Positions 22,389-33,347 are shown, counted from the first letter of the stretch. The stretch is 64,000 bases of DNA from Portulaca oleracea (GCA_029582165.1 CM055876.1:26691817-26755816), one strand, 5' to 3'. Notes: generated by a model from the letters alone, not told the origin. Translations and numbers: made by a program.

Positions 22389-22743
22389 GAGCTTCTGCAA
22401 TAGCGAGTTTGAAAGTGACATGATGGTGAAGTGGCGTGTGCGAGGACAGGAAAGACAATGCAGCGATGGGGAAGAGTGTCGGCAGTGAGAATAACTCGAA
22501 CTCATGCTCACCGCGGGAGGACGAAGACGAGATTCTCGACATTTTTTTTATTTTTTGTTATAGTTTATTTAAATTATTAAATGTGGAGGGTACACTTTTT
22601 TTTTAATAATTATTTGAATCAGACTCACATTCATTATTGAAAAACAAGTTAATGTGAAGAGTCTAATTCTATCTCTCTTGATGGGTCATACCGCTTCCAC
22701 ATTATTCGGTGATTATAACTCATGCTCACCATTGTGGGTGCTC
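22389..22743. mobile_element. Tourist-like MITE, second type (355 bp)
   Basis: The inverted ends are GAGCTTCTGCAATAGCGAG and CTCACCATTGTGGGTGCTC, flanked by TTA on both sides (22386-22388, 22744-22746). The minus-strand frame inside it shows no known domain. Confidence 0.75.
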
Positions 22744-22905
22744 TTATGTCAGGTCGGGATTCAATTATTCAATGGATCTGAAATTAATGATATATGATAA
22801 TCTTTAACCATCAAATCTCATTGGATAGATGGATGTTAGAATATAAAATTATTATTGAATCTTCAACTATTAATTTAATTAGTTTTTTATTGATATATGG
22901 TTTTA

Positions 22906-23108
22906 CTCCCTTCATTTTTTATTGTTACCCCGTTTATCGTGTTGTCAATTTTGACGGTTAATTTTTCGATATATATAATGATTCAGACACCGTATTCATA
23001 CTAAAAAATACTTTTAGAAAATTATAAAATTAGATATTACATGAGAAATTATTGAAGAAATATGAACCTTGAAAAGCGTGAAAGTCAGTTATTTAGAAAT
23101 GAAAGGAA
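22906..23108. mobile_element. Stowaway MITE in duplication unit 1
   Basis: The ends CTCCCTTCATTTTTTATTG and AAATGAAAGGAA are worn inverted repeats with TA on both sides. The matching place in unit 2 (about 25080) has no such element. Confidence 0.65.
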
Positions 23109-23293
23109 TATATAATAGCAAAGACAGACTAAATAAGAAGTGTCAAGTTTGAATTTCAGTAACCACATATTCATTCACGTAGGGTTAAGGTGAGCCTCTT
23201 TAGCATTCACGCGCATTCAGATAAGAGGATTTGTTGGAGTATAAAATCATCATTTACTCAACTACCCACTTAAGCTTTTAGACGAAATGTATA

Positions 23294-23547
23294 CTCTCTT
23301 CGTTCCATATTAATTGTCGTAATTGGAAAATGTACAGTCAAACTTTAAAATTTTTGGCTATAAATTTATCAAAATATACAATGACTTACATTAACTTACT
23401 ATCATTATATTCGTACCAAAAAATGCTATCCTACAAGTATAGTATTACAATTATTAATAAAATATTATATAAGAAATTATCAATAAAAAAATATCATTGG
23501 ACAACTTGACAGTCAACTAAATGACAATTAATATGGAACAAAGGGAG
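23294..23547. mobile_element. Stowaway MITE in duplication unit 1
   Basis: The ends CTCTCTTCGTTCCATATTAA and TTAATATGGAACAAAGGGAG are clear. TA precedes; CA follows where TA is expected. Unit 2 (about 25200) lacks it, so that copy shows an empty site. Confidence 0.8.
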
Positions 23548-23877
23548 CATATAGCTTCCTTAAATACATAAATCAATGATAATAAAGTTGAGCTCATTGA
23601 AATTTTGAATAAATTGGAGAAAAAGGAAACTAAATCATGGTGAAATTAAGTAATTAGTTTATGATGTTACACGTACATGTGGAAAAAGTTTACTTTTAGG
23701 ATGAGTTTGATTGATCAAAAGTCATAGGGAAATGGTTAATTTTCTCAAGTCGACTTGTTTCCTTATGTTTAATATAGGTTGATTTTGAGAAAAAGAAAAA
23801 AAGTTTACGCCCCCTTTCAATTTCCTACATTTTCATAGGGAAAATTTCTCTAAAATAATTTCTATTACCTCCGTTTT

Positions 23878-24633
23878 TATTTAAGTGTCACCTAGGTAAC
23901 TGTGTCGAAAACTTTAACCGTTAATATCTTAATTTGTATAATGATTCATCAAACAAAATTGATATAATTAGATTCGTAATAAAAAATACTATTAAAAAAG
24001 TATAATATCGTATTTTTTTACAAAAATATTAGAGAAAATGTATTATAATAATCCCTACTTTTGCAAATTGGATAGCAATAATCCCTACTTTAAATTTGTA
24101 TTCCGGTGGTCCAAAAAAAATAAAATGGTATTGTAGTGGGACATAATCCAGAGTATACCCTAAATATCATAGATTTTGTGTTGCATTTGATTCAAAACTT
24201 TGTACAACACTTTACCACGATTTTTAATGAATTTACAGCGCTTCTCCCAATTTTTTTGAATTTTTTATGATTTTTTCAATTTTATTCTTTTTAAAAAAAT
24301 CATAATAATTGCTTGGAATCTCAAAAAAATAATTTAAAAAATGTTTTAGCAACTACACTTCATTACCTATCTGTGGGCATGAACGAAAAAAACAAAAACA
24401 ATATGGGGTATGCATGAAAAAAATAAAAAGAATGTGGTGATGGATTTGGTACCACTACAATACAATTTTATTTTTTTTTTACCACCAGAATATAAATTTA
24501 AAGTAGGAATTATTGCCATTCAATTTGCAAAAATAGGGATTATTAGAATCCAATTTATCAAAATATTATGTGAGAAATTGTTGATTAAAAATAGACTTTA
24601 AAAAACGTGAATGACTGATAAAAATGGAGGGAG
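23878..24633. mobile_element. Stowaway MITE, middle of a triple nest
   Basis: The ends CCTCCGTTTTTATTTAAGTG and GATAAAAATGGAGGGAG are flanked by TA (23876-23877, 24634-24635). It is split by the element at 24032-24559. Confidence 0.8.
24032..24559. mobile_element. Mutator-like foldback MITE, core of a triple nest
   Basis: Inverted repeats of about 80 bp carry TAATAATCCCTACTTTTGC and CAATAATCCCTACTTTAAA and their complements. The 9-bp AAAATATTA occurs on both sides (24023-24031, 24560-24568), as expected for Mutator-like elements. Confidence 0.85.
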
Positions 24634-25983
24634 TACCAAATACTCCATGTTTTTTGTTCTAATTTTAGTTTTACCTAAAGGCGAGAAAAACATGCATTTT
24701 TCTTTTATGGGTGTTTAGTAGGGATTTTCTCACTTCCCGATATTTAGTGGACAGAAAATTGAAAAATCCATTTTTTAGAAAAACCATTTTCCCCTTATAC
24801 AAGTCAATTCCTTGCAATTAAGACAAGTAAAAAAATATGCAAGTCAATCCCTGTATTAAAAAGGTAAGACTCCTAGCTAACATCTTCTATTTTTCTCCAC
24901 CATTCTCATTAAAGGCCTTGGACTCTATATACGATCAATTCGTCCATTTTCTTCTTAGAAAAATTGGATTCATTTTGGACCTTCAATGGTCATATCTTGA
25001 TTACTAGATAGATATTGTTAGAATATAAAATCATTTTCAACATTCAATCGTTAACATTAATTAGTTTTTAATTGATATGATTTCATAAAGTATTAAAATA
25101 TATCATATTAAATTAGAAGTCTTAAATTTGAATATAACAACTCATATATGACATATTCATTCACCTATCAACTTAAACTTTCAAGTTTTGGAGGCAAATG
25201 TATATATAATTTTACTAAATTCATAAATCAATGAAAATAAGGGCTGAGCTCATTAAAACAAAATAAATAGGAGAAAAAGGGGAAACTAAATCATAAAATT
25301 GTTTACATGGGAAAAAAAATTACATTGCAATCATATATTGAACATAATTATAATTGAATGCATTAGGCCAATTTTGTTTTAATTTTTAGTTTTCACAAAA
25401 GGAGAGAAAAACATGCATATTTCTGTTAGAATTAGCAAAGCTTGTATTGATTTCTTTGTTTCTTTGTTTTGTTTCTTGGTTTGTTAGGATAGGAAATTGG
25501 CTATATAAAGCCTTCCTTCCCTTCATTTGTAATTGAGTTGAGATAATCAATAACATCATTTCTCTAATCTCTCTCCCTCTTCTCTCTTTAGTTTCCCCAA
25601 ATTGGGTGAAACTTAACATGGTATCAGAGCGAGTTTAATTCCCGTGATTCACTTATTCTTCCTCCATTTCAATATCTTCCATCTTCTTCTACCTCTCTCT
25701 ATCTCCTTCCTACGGTTGTTCCTCATCACCATCATCATCATCATCATTATCATCATGCATCCCAATTTTTTGATTTTCTTGCACCGCAAACCTAAAACCT
25801 ATCTCCAGATCTACAACCCCCGCTCCAAATTCTTCTCTCTTTCAATCAATAAATCGATCGAAATATCAACTGGTGAGATTGAAATCTACGGCAACTGAGT
25901 AGATCAGATTGATCAGCTTCAAATCACAAGCAAGAAATCACCAAACAGCGATCGGAGGAAGGAAGGAAGAACTTCATCGTCAA

Positions 25984-26100
25984 TGGCTTCCATGGCGATT
26001 TCTGCTTCTCCTTCGTACGTTCCCTCTCTTCGATTCATCGTTGTCGCTGTGATAATCGTTTCTTCGCTCCAGAATCTCTGTCTAGGGCACGAAATATCAA
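25984..26100 (+). other. Signal-peptide-like reading frame inside the short-LTR element
   Basis: ATG at 25984 opens a frame with ISASPSYVPSLRF then IVVAVIIVSSLQNLCLG, which has the look of a secretory signal peptide. No known protein follows. It could be a second captured fragment or chance. Confidence 0.3.
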
Positions 26101-26542
26101 CAGATGGAGGAGTTCAGGGAGCTCGTCGGAGATTGTAATCGAGGGTTCTTTTGTTTCCGGAAAATTTTGATTCGAATTGGGATTTTCATGGCGGAGACGG
26201 TGGACCTATCATCGTCAGCCGTCGCTGCGGTGGCGCCGTATGTCGTTAACCTCGCCGCAAATTGGTGGGACAGTATCAACAAATTGCAGGTTTGGCAGGA
26301 TCGAATCTTTCATATTCTCGCCATTTTATACAGGATTATATCTGTTGTTGCTCTGGTACAATTGTTCTTGGAGCTGAGATTCTCCAACATGTACTGCTTG
26401 ATGTGCCGAACCTCCATGGCACCACCTTCTGTTTCAGATCTTCTTCCCTCTTTTTCTTTCACCCTAGCTGATCAAGACTTCATTCAAATGAGTTGTCCTT
26501 TCTTGACGATTTCTTGGATTAGAAAAAGGGGGGCAAATTGGA

Positions 26543-26925
26543 ATGAACCTGAATCAAAGTAGGGTTCTTGTGCAGGAACAATTGCAGGAGATACTGTTCA
26601 AGAATCTTGAGTTTTTGTACAACGAGGCGATTTCGAAACTTGTTTCTTTGGGTTATGATGAGGATGTTGCATTGAAGGCTGTTTTAAAGAATGGGCATTG
26701 TTATGGTGGCATGGATGTACTGACCAACATCTTGCATTATTTTTGGCTTATTTGAATTCTGGGTCTTGCATTAATGATGGTGGTTCGATCGAGCCCGAGC
26801 TCGATTTTGCTGATTTGAGACAGTTGCAGGATTACTCTCTTGAAGGGCATGTTTTGTTTGTTGCAGTCCGTAGTTGAGTAGAAGGGATGCTATGTGGTGT
26901 TGGTCTGTTCTGTCTCAAAGCTACA
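26543..26925 (+). pseudogene. Captured fragment of an MIP1/RF298-like RING E3 ligase
   Basis: The frame reads LVQEQLQEILFKNLEFLYNE, then AISKLVSLGYDEDVALKAVL and KNGHCYGGMDVLTNILH. This is the UBA-like N-terminal region of plant MND1-interacting protein 1 and its relatives (RF4, RF298). After small frameshifts it continues with SGSCINDGGSIEPELDFADL and RQLQDYSLEG, and another frame preserves RDAMWC, the next conserved block of that family. The coiled coil and the C-terminal RING are absent. The piece appears exon-like, and its source gene is not in this window. It is not expected to make a working ligase. Confidence 0.75.
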
Positions 26926-27480
26926 AGAGACAGATCTCATTGTTGTTTGATCCTCTCTTTGTTCTCTTGTCCGATCAACCAGGAAAGTCTCTATTAGGCC
27001 ATTGTATTCGTCGGAGACGACTATGATACCTGAAAAAGTTCGGCAACAATCTTTCTCTATCTTTAATTGTTTGACTCCACGAAGTTCTTCCGTATCTACG
27101 TCCATTTCACCCACTATTAGGAGTTGTGGTGATGGCAAAGAAGCCGTTGGAGTTCGAGTTCAAGATTTCAAGGTTGCACTGCCCTTCATTGATTCCATTG
27201 GCAGTGATAGCAGCCTTTTGTCATTCAGCTTTGCTAGAAATTATTGGCAAATTGGAGTTTTGCCACCCTCCAATTTGAGGGGGGGTGTTAGAATTAGCAA
27301 AGCTTGTATTGATTTCTTTGTTTCTTTGTTTTGTTTCTTGGTTTGTTAGGATAGGAAATTGGCTATATAAAGCCTTCCTTCCCTTCATTTGTAATTGAGT
27401 TGAGATAATCAATAACATCATTTCTCCAATCTCTCTCCCTCTTCTCTCTTTAGTTTCCCCAAATTGGGTGAAACTTAACA

Positions 27481-27591
27481 ATTTCTTTTAGTCTATTTAG
27501 GTTTTACAAATTGTAGTCCCAGACTAATTATTATTATTATTATTTGATCTATTGTATATTATTATTACTGTGTACTACTAAAATTAATTTC

Positions 27592-27626
<35 letters not shown>

Positions 27627-28870
27627 TTGAAGGCAAAATATTTACTGCATTTGGAACAAAAATAGATAAGAAACAAAAGCAATAGAAATCCAAAGAGAGG
27701 AGAAAAAGGAAAAATGAACCCGTGCATATGTATATTTGTCGTAAATGAAGACATAAGGAATATTTTTTTTTAAGATAACAAGACATAAGGAATAATGAAA
27801 ATAAATTAATAATATAGTAATTGTAATAACATATGAGACTAATTATAATTACATTGTGGTGAAAATCCTTATTGCATGCAATAACGTACAAATACAATGC
27901 ATAACTTTAAAGAGGGGACGGCCAATGATTAATGGGTCCATGATGAGCCGTCCCCATTTAAAAAATCAAAAGTCCAATTTATTTTTTTCTTCAAACCAAA
28001 AAAGTCTAAACATGTTAATCTTTTGCTTAGATCGTTCAGTCAGACAGATGTGGAGCCAATCCAAGTACCATTATTCATCCTTGCATCACAAATTCAAAAT
28101 ATTCTTCTTTTTGTTTTGTTTCAAATATAATTTGTCATAGACATAATAAATTGAAATAATACTCATGATATTATTGTTCTTCATCATTTGTCTTTCCAAC
28201 GTTTACATGTATTTAATTTTGGAATGATATTTTTAATTTCTTTTGTTGTAACTAATTAGATGAAGTAATAAATAGATGTTAAATTTATCTTAAAGCTAGC
28301 TATTATCGTATGATATTTTAATAAACTCCGGTTATTTTGAACTTTTGTAAATTTCAATAGTTCCGAATTCTGGTTGACAACATATTTCTAATTATGAAAG
28401 AAGTATGTAAACGTCAAATGAAATTTTCTAACTTAGTTCTAATTTTGATTACTAACTATTAATTGTTAAATTATGTGGAGCCCAAAGTTACAATCCATCT
28501 ACAACAACCATTCTTGTAATCAAGAAAATTCAAGCTCCTAGTCTCTGGCACCATCAATTTTCAAAATTTTCATCTATTGCTTACCATCTTATCACCATAA
28601 GATATATAAACTTGCCAATCACCATGGCTCCGTGCATTTATTAACCCCCCGCCAATCACCAAAAGAAGGTGCCAAAGGCCAATTTTTGGTGAATTGGTTT
28701 CATTGGTGGGCTAGTTAGATCCACATTGAGTCCCTAAAATCTAGCTTCTAAGTGATTGTTGAGAGTTCTGGTGAAGTCTTGTTTTTAGTAGAGAAGAGAT
28801 TACTCCTTGGTTTGAGATGATGGAAATTTGAGGAGAATGAGGAATTGCTTAATCTTTTGTAACTTGTAGC
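27481..28870. other. AT-rich intergenic DNA
   Basis: Nothing recognisable apart from ATT microsatellites at about 27527-27543 and 27595-27624. The reading frames here are low-complexity. Confidence 0.5.
27595..27624. repeat. (ATT)n microsatellite
   Basis: An uninterrupted run of about ten ATT units. Confidence 0.95.
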
Positions 28871-28898
28871 AAATAGATCAGCCTAGGCATACCATTCT

Positions 28899-29289
28899 TA
28901 AAGCAAAAGATTTTAAAGAAGAAGCTAATAAGTGGTTTAGGAAAGACCAGTATTGATGTGCTGTCAGATCGTATGAAGAAGCACTACAATTTGTATGTGC
29001 TAGTGAACCAATGTTTGAAGCATATTACTTGCTATTGTGGGACTTGGCAGTGTCGCTTAACCTTAATCTTGTTGCCTGTGAACTAAAGTTGGGAGCATAT
29101 TTGATGGTCGTTGTGGTTTGTGGGTTTACGTTAACATTTGATCCAAATAATATCAAAGCATTATACCGTAGTAGCATTGGCCATGCCAAGTTAGCATGCT
29201 TTGATGAGGCTAGGAATGCGCTTACTAGGATCCTTGAGATCAATCTATCAAATGTGGAAGCAAAGAGAGAACTAGCTAGAGTGGGTTAA
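28899..29289 (+). pseudogene. TPR-domain protein fragment, immunophilin-like
   Basis: The frame reads KAKDFKEEANKWFRKDQY, a TGA stop, then CAVRSYEEALQF, LAVSLNLNLVACELKLGAY, FDPNNIKALYRSS and HAKLACFDEARNALTRILEI. It ends with NLSNVEAKRELARVG before TAA. This is the three-repeat TPR pattern seen at the C-terminus of FKBP-type immunophilins and similar co-chaperones. The internal stop, altered residues (SIGHAK for RR-AYAK) and lack of any upstream catalytic domain mark it as a relic, perhaps a retrocopy since no intron is seen. Confidence 0.65.
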
Positions 29290-29640
29290 TGCTGATATAA
29301 ATGCAAGAAAGATGTCTTTCATATTGAAAAAATGACACGAATGTGGGACCATCGACAAGATTAGGATCATTAAGCGATTCAAAAATATGCCATAACAAGG
29401 TGCAAGGGTTGGGATAAGAGTTGTCGAGTTTCCAATTAAAGAGGCAGAAGGTAGGCAACAAGATAGAGGTGGAGGACGACTACTCCAAGGTTCAGGGGAA
29501 AGGAAATGTGGAAGAGACTGAGCGAACCTTGTCTCTTTTCCCTAATTTAACTTGAATGTTACACATGGAGGATAGGGCTAACCTAAGTCCTATGCAATTT
29601 CAAATGCTAAACCTTTAAAAAACTCGTTAAGAAAGGAGTT

Positions 29641-29886
29641 AAGGACGATACTTTGGTCATCTCAAATAACACTTACGAGGTCTTTCGTAAGAAGACAGTG
29701 ACCTTCTATGATCCAAGGAGTATGAATTTTATGATGGTAAGAGTTATAGCCAACACACGTAGAGGTGTGGAGGACATGATAGTGAATAATGTCCATTCAG
29801 TGCCTCTAGGACTAGATATAACACAACGGAAGGTGCGGTCAGCCTGGAAACAGGTCCTTCATCAGAGGTGCAAGATCGGTTTGTAG
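29641..29886 (+). other. Unrecognised reading frame
   Basis: About 80 codons run open with fairly normal amino-acid composition (VISNNTYEVFRKKTVTFYDP; VRVIANTRRGVEDMIVNN) and end at TAG. I do not recognise a family. The stretch from 29290 to 30201 around it holds no clear element; it may be a worn gene or retroelement fragment. Confidence 0.3.
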
Positions 29887-30201
29887 GAGCATCACAACAA
29901 TCATAGCAAAGGGATGGTCCTTTTTAAGATTGTAGCTCAGGGAAGAAACAATGAAACTAGGAGGCACCTATGAATATATAAGGGTAGACGATTAATTTCT
30001 AATTGTCAAGAGGATTGTTTTGCAGGTACCAAAAGATCGAAAACTACAATATGAAAGTTTGTTCTGGGTATCTTGCGTTCAATCGAAGAAACGTTTCAAC
30101 TGTGGTGACCAAAGAGCAGTCTGGAAGCCGCCAAGAGAATGTCAAGTCGTTGCTAGGTGTGCCATTCAAACGGGTTCCGTGAATCAGATCAAGCCGGCGC
30201 A

Positions 30202-30982
30202 TGTTAGGATTCTCAGAGCGTGGTTAGCAGACAAACAATAATAAGGGCGAAAAATAAATAAAGATTCGACACAAGGAATTAACGTGGAAAAACCCAAACC
30301 GGGAAAAAACCACGAACGATGCACTATCAGAGGATTACAATAGTGTTTCAGAGATTCCAAGACCTCCACAATCTCTCATAGCCTTCCTAGAGTTACAACC
30401 TGAGAACTCAATACTCACAGTTGAGCCTCACACAACTCCCTCAGGAACACAAAGATTACAGGTCAATCTCTTGTGGTATAAGATGAAACACTCTCAATTT
30501 ATGTCTTGCATCATAAGGAGAACAAGACCCCTATATATACTAGTAGGGTACAAGGAGACCTAGGTTTCAATATGGTAGTAGCCTAAACAATATGGAAGTC
30601 TCCAGCAACAAGGAACAACCGCGAATTAGGAAACAACTGTAGAAGGGAAACAGAAAAGATCTCGAAAATATTCCCCGAATATTTCACACAAGCGCTGGTA
30701 AGGGGGCACAGGCGTTGGCAGCGGGCATGGTCTTGGAGTCTCTGGACAAGGCGCTGGCAGGAGGCTCCTTGGACGCTGTTAGCGTCTTCCCTACGAGACG
30801 CTGGTGAGGTGTGCCTAGACGCTGGCAGGGGGCGGAGAAACACTGGTGGGGGTACACCCCCTAGTGGCGTCAATATGCCCCCTGATGGAGTCTCATCTTC
30901 AATTCTTCTCCTTTCTTTCCACGTCCTTCTTCCTTCTCCTATTTGGTCTCCACACCCAACAAATTGGTCTTCACACCCAACA
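30202..30982 (-). repeat. 3' LTR of copia copy 1
   Basis: Ends TGTTAGGATTCTCAG and CACACCCAACA on the plus strand. It carries repeated GCGCTGG/GACGCTGG words in its GC-rich insert. The LTR TATA box appears as TATATATACTAGTAGGG near 30533. Confidence 0.9.
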
Positions 30983-31180
30983 ATCTCCCACTTGAAGACC
31001 AATTGCAGACGCAGTCTTCTACCACTTCAACACCTTCTCGAATCCTCTAGTGCATCCATCTCGATCTTATTCAGTAAAGATCAACAGAGGTCCCAGTTGA
31101 CCTCCCATCAACTCCTCTTTTTACAACAGGCTCCCACTTGAATTGATCATGCCCCTGCAACTTCGACATACGCATCATCG

Positions 31181-32512
31181 TCAACAACTTAGGGGAATTT
31201 TGGATTGGGATTTTACCTCGTGTTGAATTGTCGAATTCCCGTTCAGGTTAGATGCGTTCCTCGGCTGACCATCCGTTCCCGTAGCCTTGACTGGAAACCT
31301 CCTCGTTTCTGGTACCCTTCTCTCATCAGAGAAGTTAACACGCCTTTGACGAGCATGAACCGGCATGTTAGAGTTATCAACGACAGAATATAGCTTCCCC
31401 TCTTTTCTGCCATTTGCAATTATCAGAGATTCTTTCGTTACCCTCCAATGATCATCTTCAAATCTCGTCGTGAACCCCTCCTCATCCAGTTGACTCACAG
31501 ATACAAGGTTCTTGGTTAGACCCGGAACATACCGAACATTCTTCAACCTCCAAGTTCCACCCTTAGAAGTTTTAAAGTTCACATCACCTCTTCCTAGCAC
31601 CTTTAGGTTGTGACCGTTTGCAAGCCTAACCCTGCCAAACCTCCCACTCACAAAATTGCTAAAGGCCTCCCTGCTAGATGCAGAGTGAAACGAAGCACCC
31701 GAATCTATCACCCAACTTTCTTCTGACTTGTCAACACTAACAGTTAGGGCATCACCAAAATCCTCAACAGAATATACAGAGTCCTGTTCATTATGGCTGC
31801 TCTTCTTAGGTTTGGGACAATCCCTACGAAAATGACCCCTATCACCACAGTTCCAACACAACACTTGCTCCATGTTTCAACCTCTAGATTTTGATCGACC
31901 CCACCCGAGCTCCCACTATTCCTCCTACCCCTTAGAGTTAAAGCATCCCCCGAAGACTTAGACACATTAGAATCTTTCCTACGAATACTTTCATTCAGGA
32001 CCAAGTCTCTAATTTCCCCAAACTTCAGTTTCTCATCCTTCTTACTTGAAGAAGTTACAGAAGTCACAAAATTTTCCCAAGACTTAGGTAGGGTAGCCAA
32101 CAGTATATTAGCATTCATCTCATCGTTGAAATTAAATTCCGTAGAGGTTAATTTTGATAGTATCATATTCAACTCATTTATACTATCATGCATATCACCA
32201 GACCCATGCATCTTAAATTCAAACAAACGACGTAACACATATACCTTGTTCACCGTCGAAGGTTTCTCATATGTGTTTTGCAAGGTTTCGAGCAGATCTT
32301 TCGTCGTTTTCTGATCTTTGGCGTTGAAAGCCACGTTCCGAGCTAGCGTCAGCCTGACCGTACTGAATGCCTGACCATCAAGCTCTTCCCAATCCTTCTG
32401 TTCCATCATTTCTGGCTTATCACCCATCGCAAGATGCAACTTTTGCTGGCGGAGCACATTCTCAACGCGCATCCTCCACCATGCATAGTCTTTCTTGCGT
32501 CCGCCATTGCTT
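31181..32512 (-). pseudogene. copia gag and truncated protease, copy 1
   Basis: Read on the minus strand, a gag frame starts near 32512; a deletion after ATGGCGG removes the usual IVKIPEFDG and shifts the frame. It continues DYAWWRMRVENVLRQQ, LHLAMGDKPEMMEQKDWEEL, KSWENFVTSVTSSSKKDEKL and LVLNESIRRKDSNVSK. A one-base loss near 31895 moves to the frame with the zinc knuckle CWNCGDRGHFRRDC. The protease motif WVIDSGASFHSAS is intact here, followed by the GAG-pre-integrase-like GGTWRLKNVRYVPGLTKNLV. Coding stops at about 31181 with no integrase, reverse transcriptase or RNase H. Confidence 0.88.
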
Positions 32513-32546
32513 CTCAGTCTACAGATCAACCACGCTCCAACCAAAG

Positions 32547-32558
32547 CTTTGATACCAC
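32547..32558 (-). promoter_or_regulatory. Primer-binding site of copia copy 1
   Basis: TGGTATCAAAGC on the minus strand, one base off the plant initiator-Met tRNA complement TGGTATCAGAGC, lying directly inside the 5' LTR. Confidence 0.85.
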
Positions 32559-32559
32559 T

Positions 32560-33347
32560 TGTTAGGATTCTCAGGGCGTGGTTAGCAGATAAACAATAAT
32601 AAGAGCGAAAAATAAATAAAGATTCGACACAAGGTATTACCGTGGAAAAACCCAAACCGGGAAAAAACCACGAACAATGCACTATCAAAGGATTACAACA
32701 GTGTTTCAGAGATTCCCAAACCTCCACAATCTCTCACAGCCTTCCTAGAGTTACAACCTAAGAACTCAACACTCACAGTTGAACCTCACACAACTCCCTC
32801 AGGAACACAGAGATTACAAGTCAATCTCTTGTGGTATAAGATGAAATACTCTCAATTGTTCTCTTGTATCATAAGGAGAACAAGACCCCTATATATACTA
32901 GTAGGGTACAAGGAGACCTAGCTTACAATATGACAGTAACCTAAACTATATGGAAGTCTCCAACAATAAGGAAACAACTGCGAATTAGGAAACAATTGTG
33001 GAAGGGAAACAGAAAAGATCTCGGAAATATTCCCCGAATATTTCACACAAGCGCTGGCAAGGGGGCACAGGCGCTGGCAGTGGGCATGGTCTTGGAGTCT
33101 CTGGACAAGGCGCTGGCGGGAGGCTCCTTGGACGCTGCTAGCGTCTTCCTACGAGACGCTGGTGAGGTGTGCCTAGACGCTGGCAGGGGGCGGAGAAACG
33201 CTGGTGGGGGGTACACCCCCTATTGGCGTCAATATCCCCTCTTGTGGAGTCTCATCTTCAATTCTTCTCCTTTCTTTCCACTTCCTTCTTCCTTCTCCCT
33301 TCTCCTATATGTCTCAACACCCAATAAATTGGTCTTCACACCTAACA
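32560..33347 (-). repeat. 5' LTR of copia copy 1
   Basis: Plus-strand ends are TGTTAGGATTCTCAG and CACACCTAACA. Differences from the partner LTR are scattered through its length, suggesting a fairly old insertion. Confidence 0.9.

Larger units (their letters stand above)
23699..24646. mobile_element. PIF-like MITE, outer shell of a triple nest
   Basis: The left part, GGATGAGTTTGATTGATC then GGGAAATGGTTAATTTTCTC, matches the MITE at 3870-4107. The right end is CCAAATACTCC. Between 23878 and 24633 it is filled by a Stowaway that holds a Mutator-like MITE. TTA precedes the left end; the right flank does not match. Confidence 0.55.
22800..24716. repeat. Tandem duplication, unit 1
   Basis: This stretch and 24950-27490 share a series of matching phrases in the same order: TTAGAATATAAAAT, TAATTAGTTTTT-ATTGATAT, ATATTCATTCAC, CATAAATCAATGA, GAGCTCATT, AAACTAAATCAT and GAGAAAAACATGCAT. 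The mobile elements inside each unit differ, so they arrived after the duplication. Confidence 0.7.
25424..27480 (+). mobile_element. Young short-LTR retroelement carrying a captured gene fragment
   Basis: The 195-bp LTRs at 25424-25618 and 27286-27480 start TGTTAGAATTAGC and end AAACTTAACA. I see one difference between them (TCTAATC versus TCCAATC). ATTTC lies on both sides (25419-25423, 27481-27485). TGGTATCAGAGC at 25619-25630 is a perfect initiator-Met primer site, and a G-rich purine tract ends at 27285. CTATATAAAGCC in the LTR is the likely TATA box. The 1.67-kb interior has no gag or pol. It includes host-gene-like coding DNA, so the element must be mobilised by enzymes of other elements. 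Confidence 0.92.
24950..27490. repeat. Tandem duplication, unit 2
   Basis: This is the partner of 22800-24716. It lacks the Stowaways of unit 1 but carries the short-LTR element at 25424-27480. Unit 1 at about 24686-24716 shows the empty site of that insertion (GAAAAACATGCAT followed by TTTTCTTTTA). Confidence 0.7.
30202..33347 (-). mobile_element. Non-autonomous Ty1/copia element (gag plus partial protease), copy 1
   Basis: On the minus strand the 5' LTR is 33347-32560 (788 bp) and the 3' LTR 30982-30202 (781 bp). They start TGTTRGGTGTGAAGACC and end GAATCCTAACA. TGGTATCAAAGC (32558-32547) is the primer site and CAAGTGGGAGAT (about 30994-30983) the purine tract. The interior is only 1.58 kb. 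The flanks GCGCA and AAGAT do not match, so the target duplication is missing. It is the same family as 59396-62001, with LTRs lengthened by a GC-rich insert (30690-30850 and 33040-33240). Confidence 0.9.
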
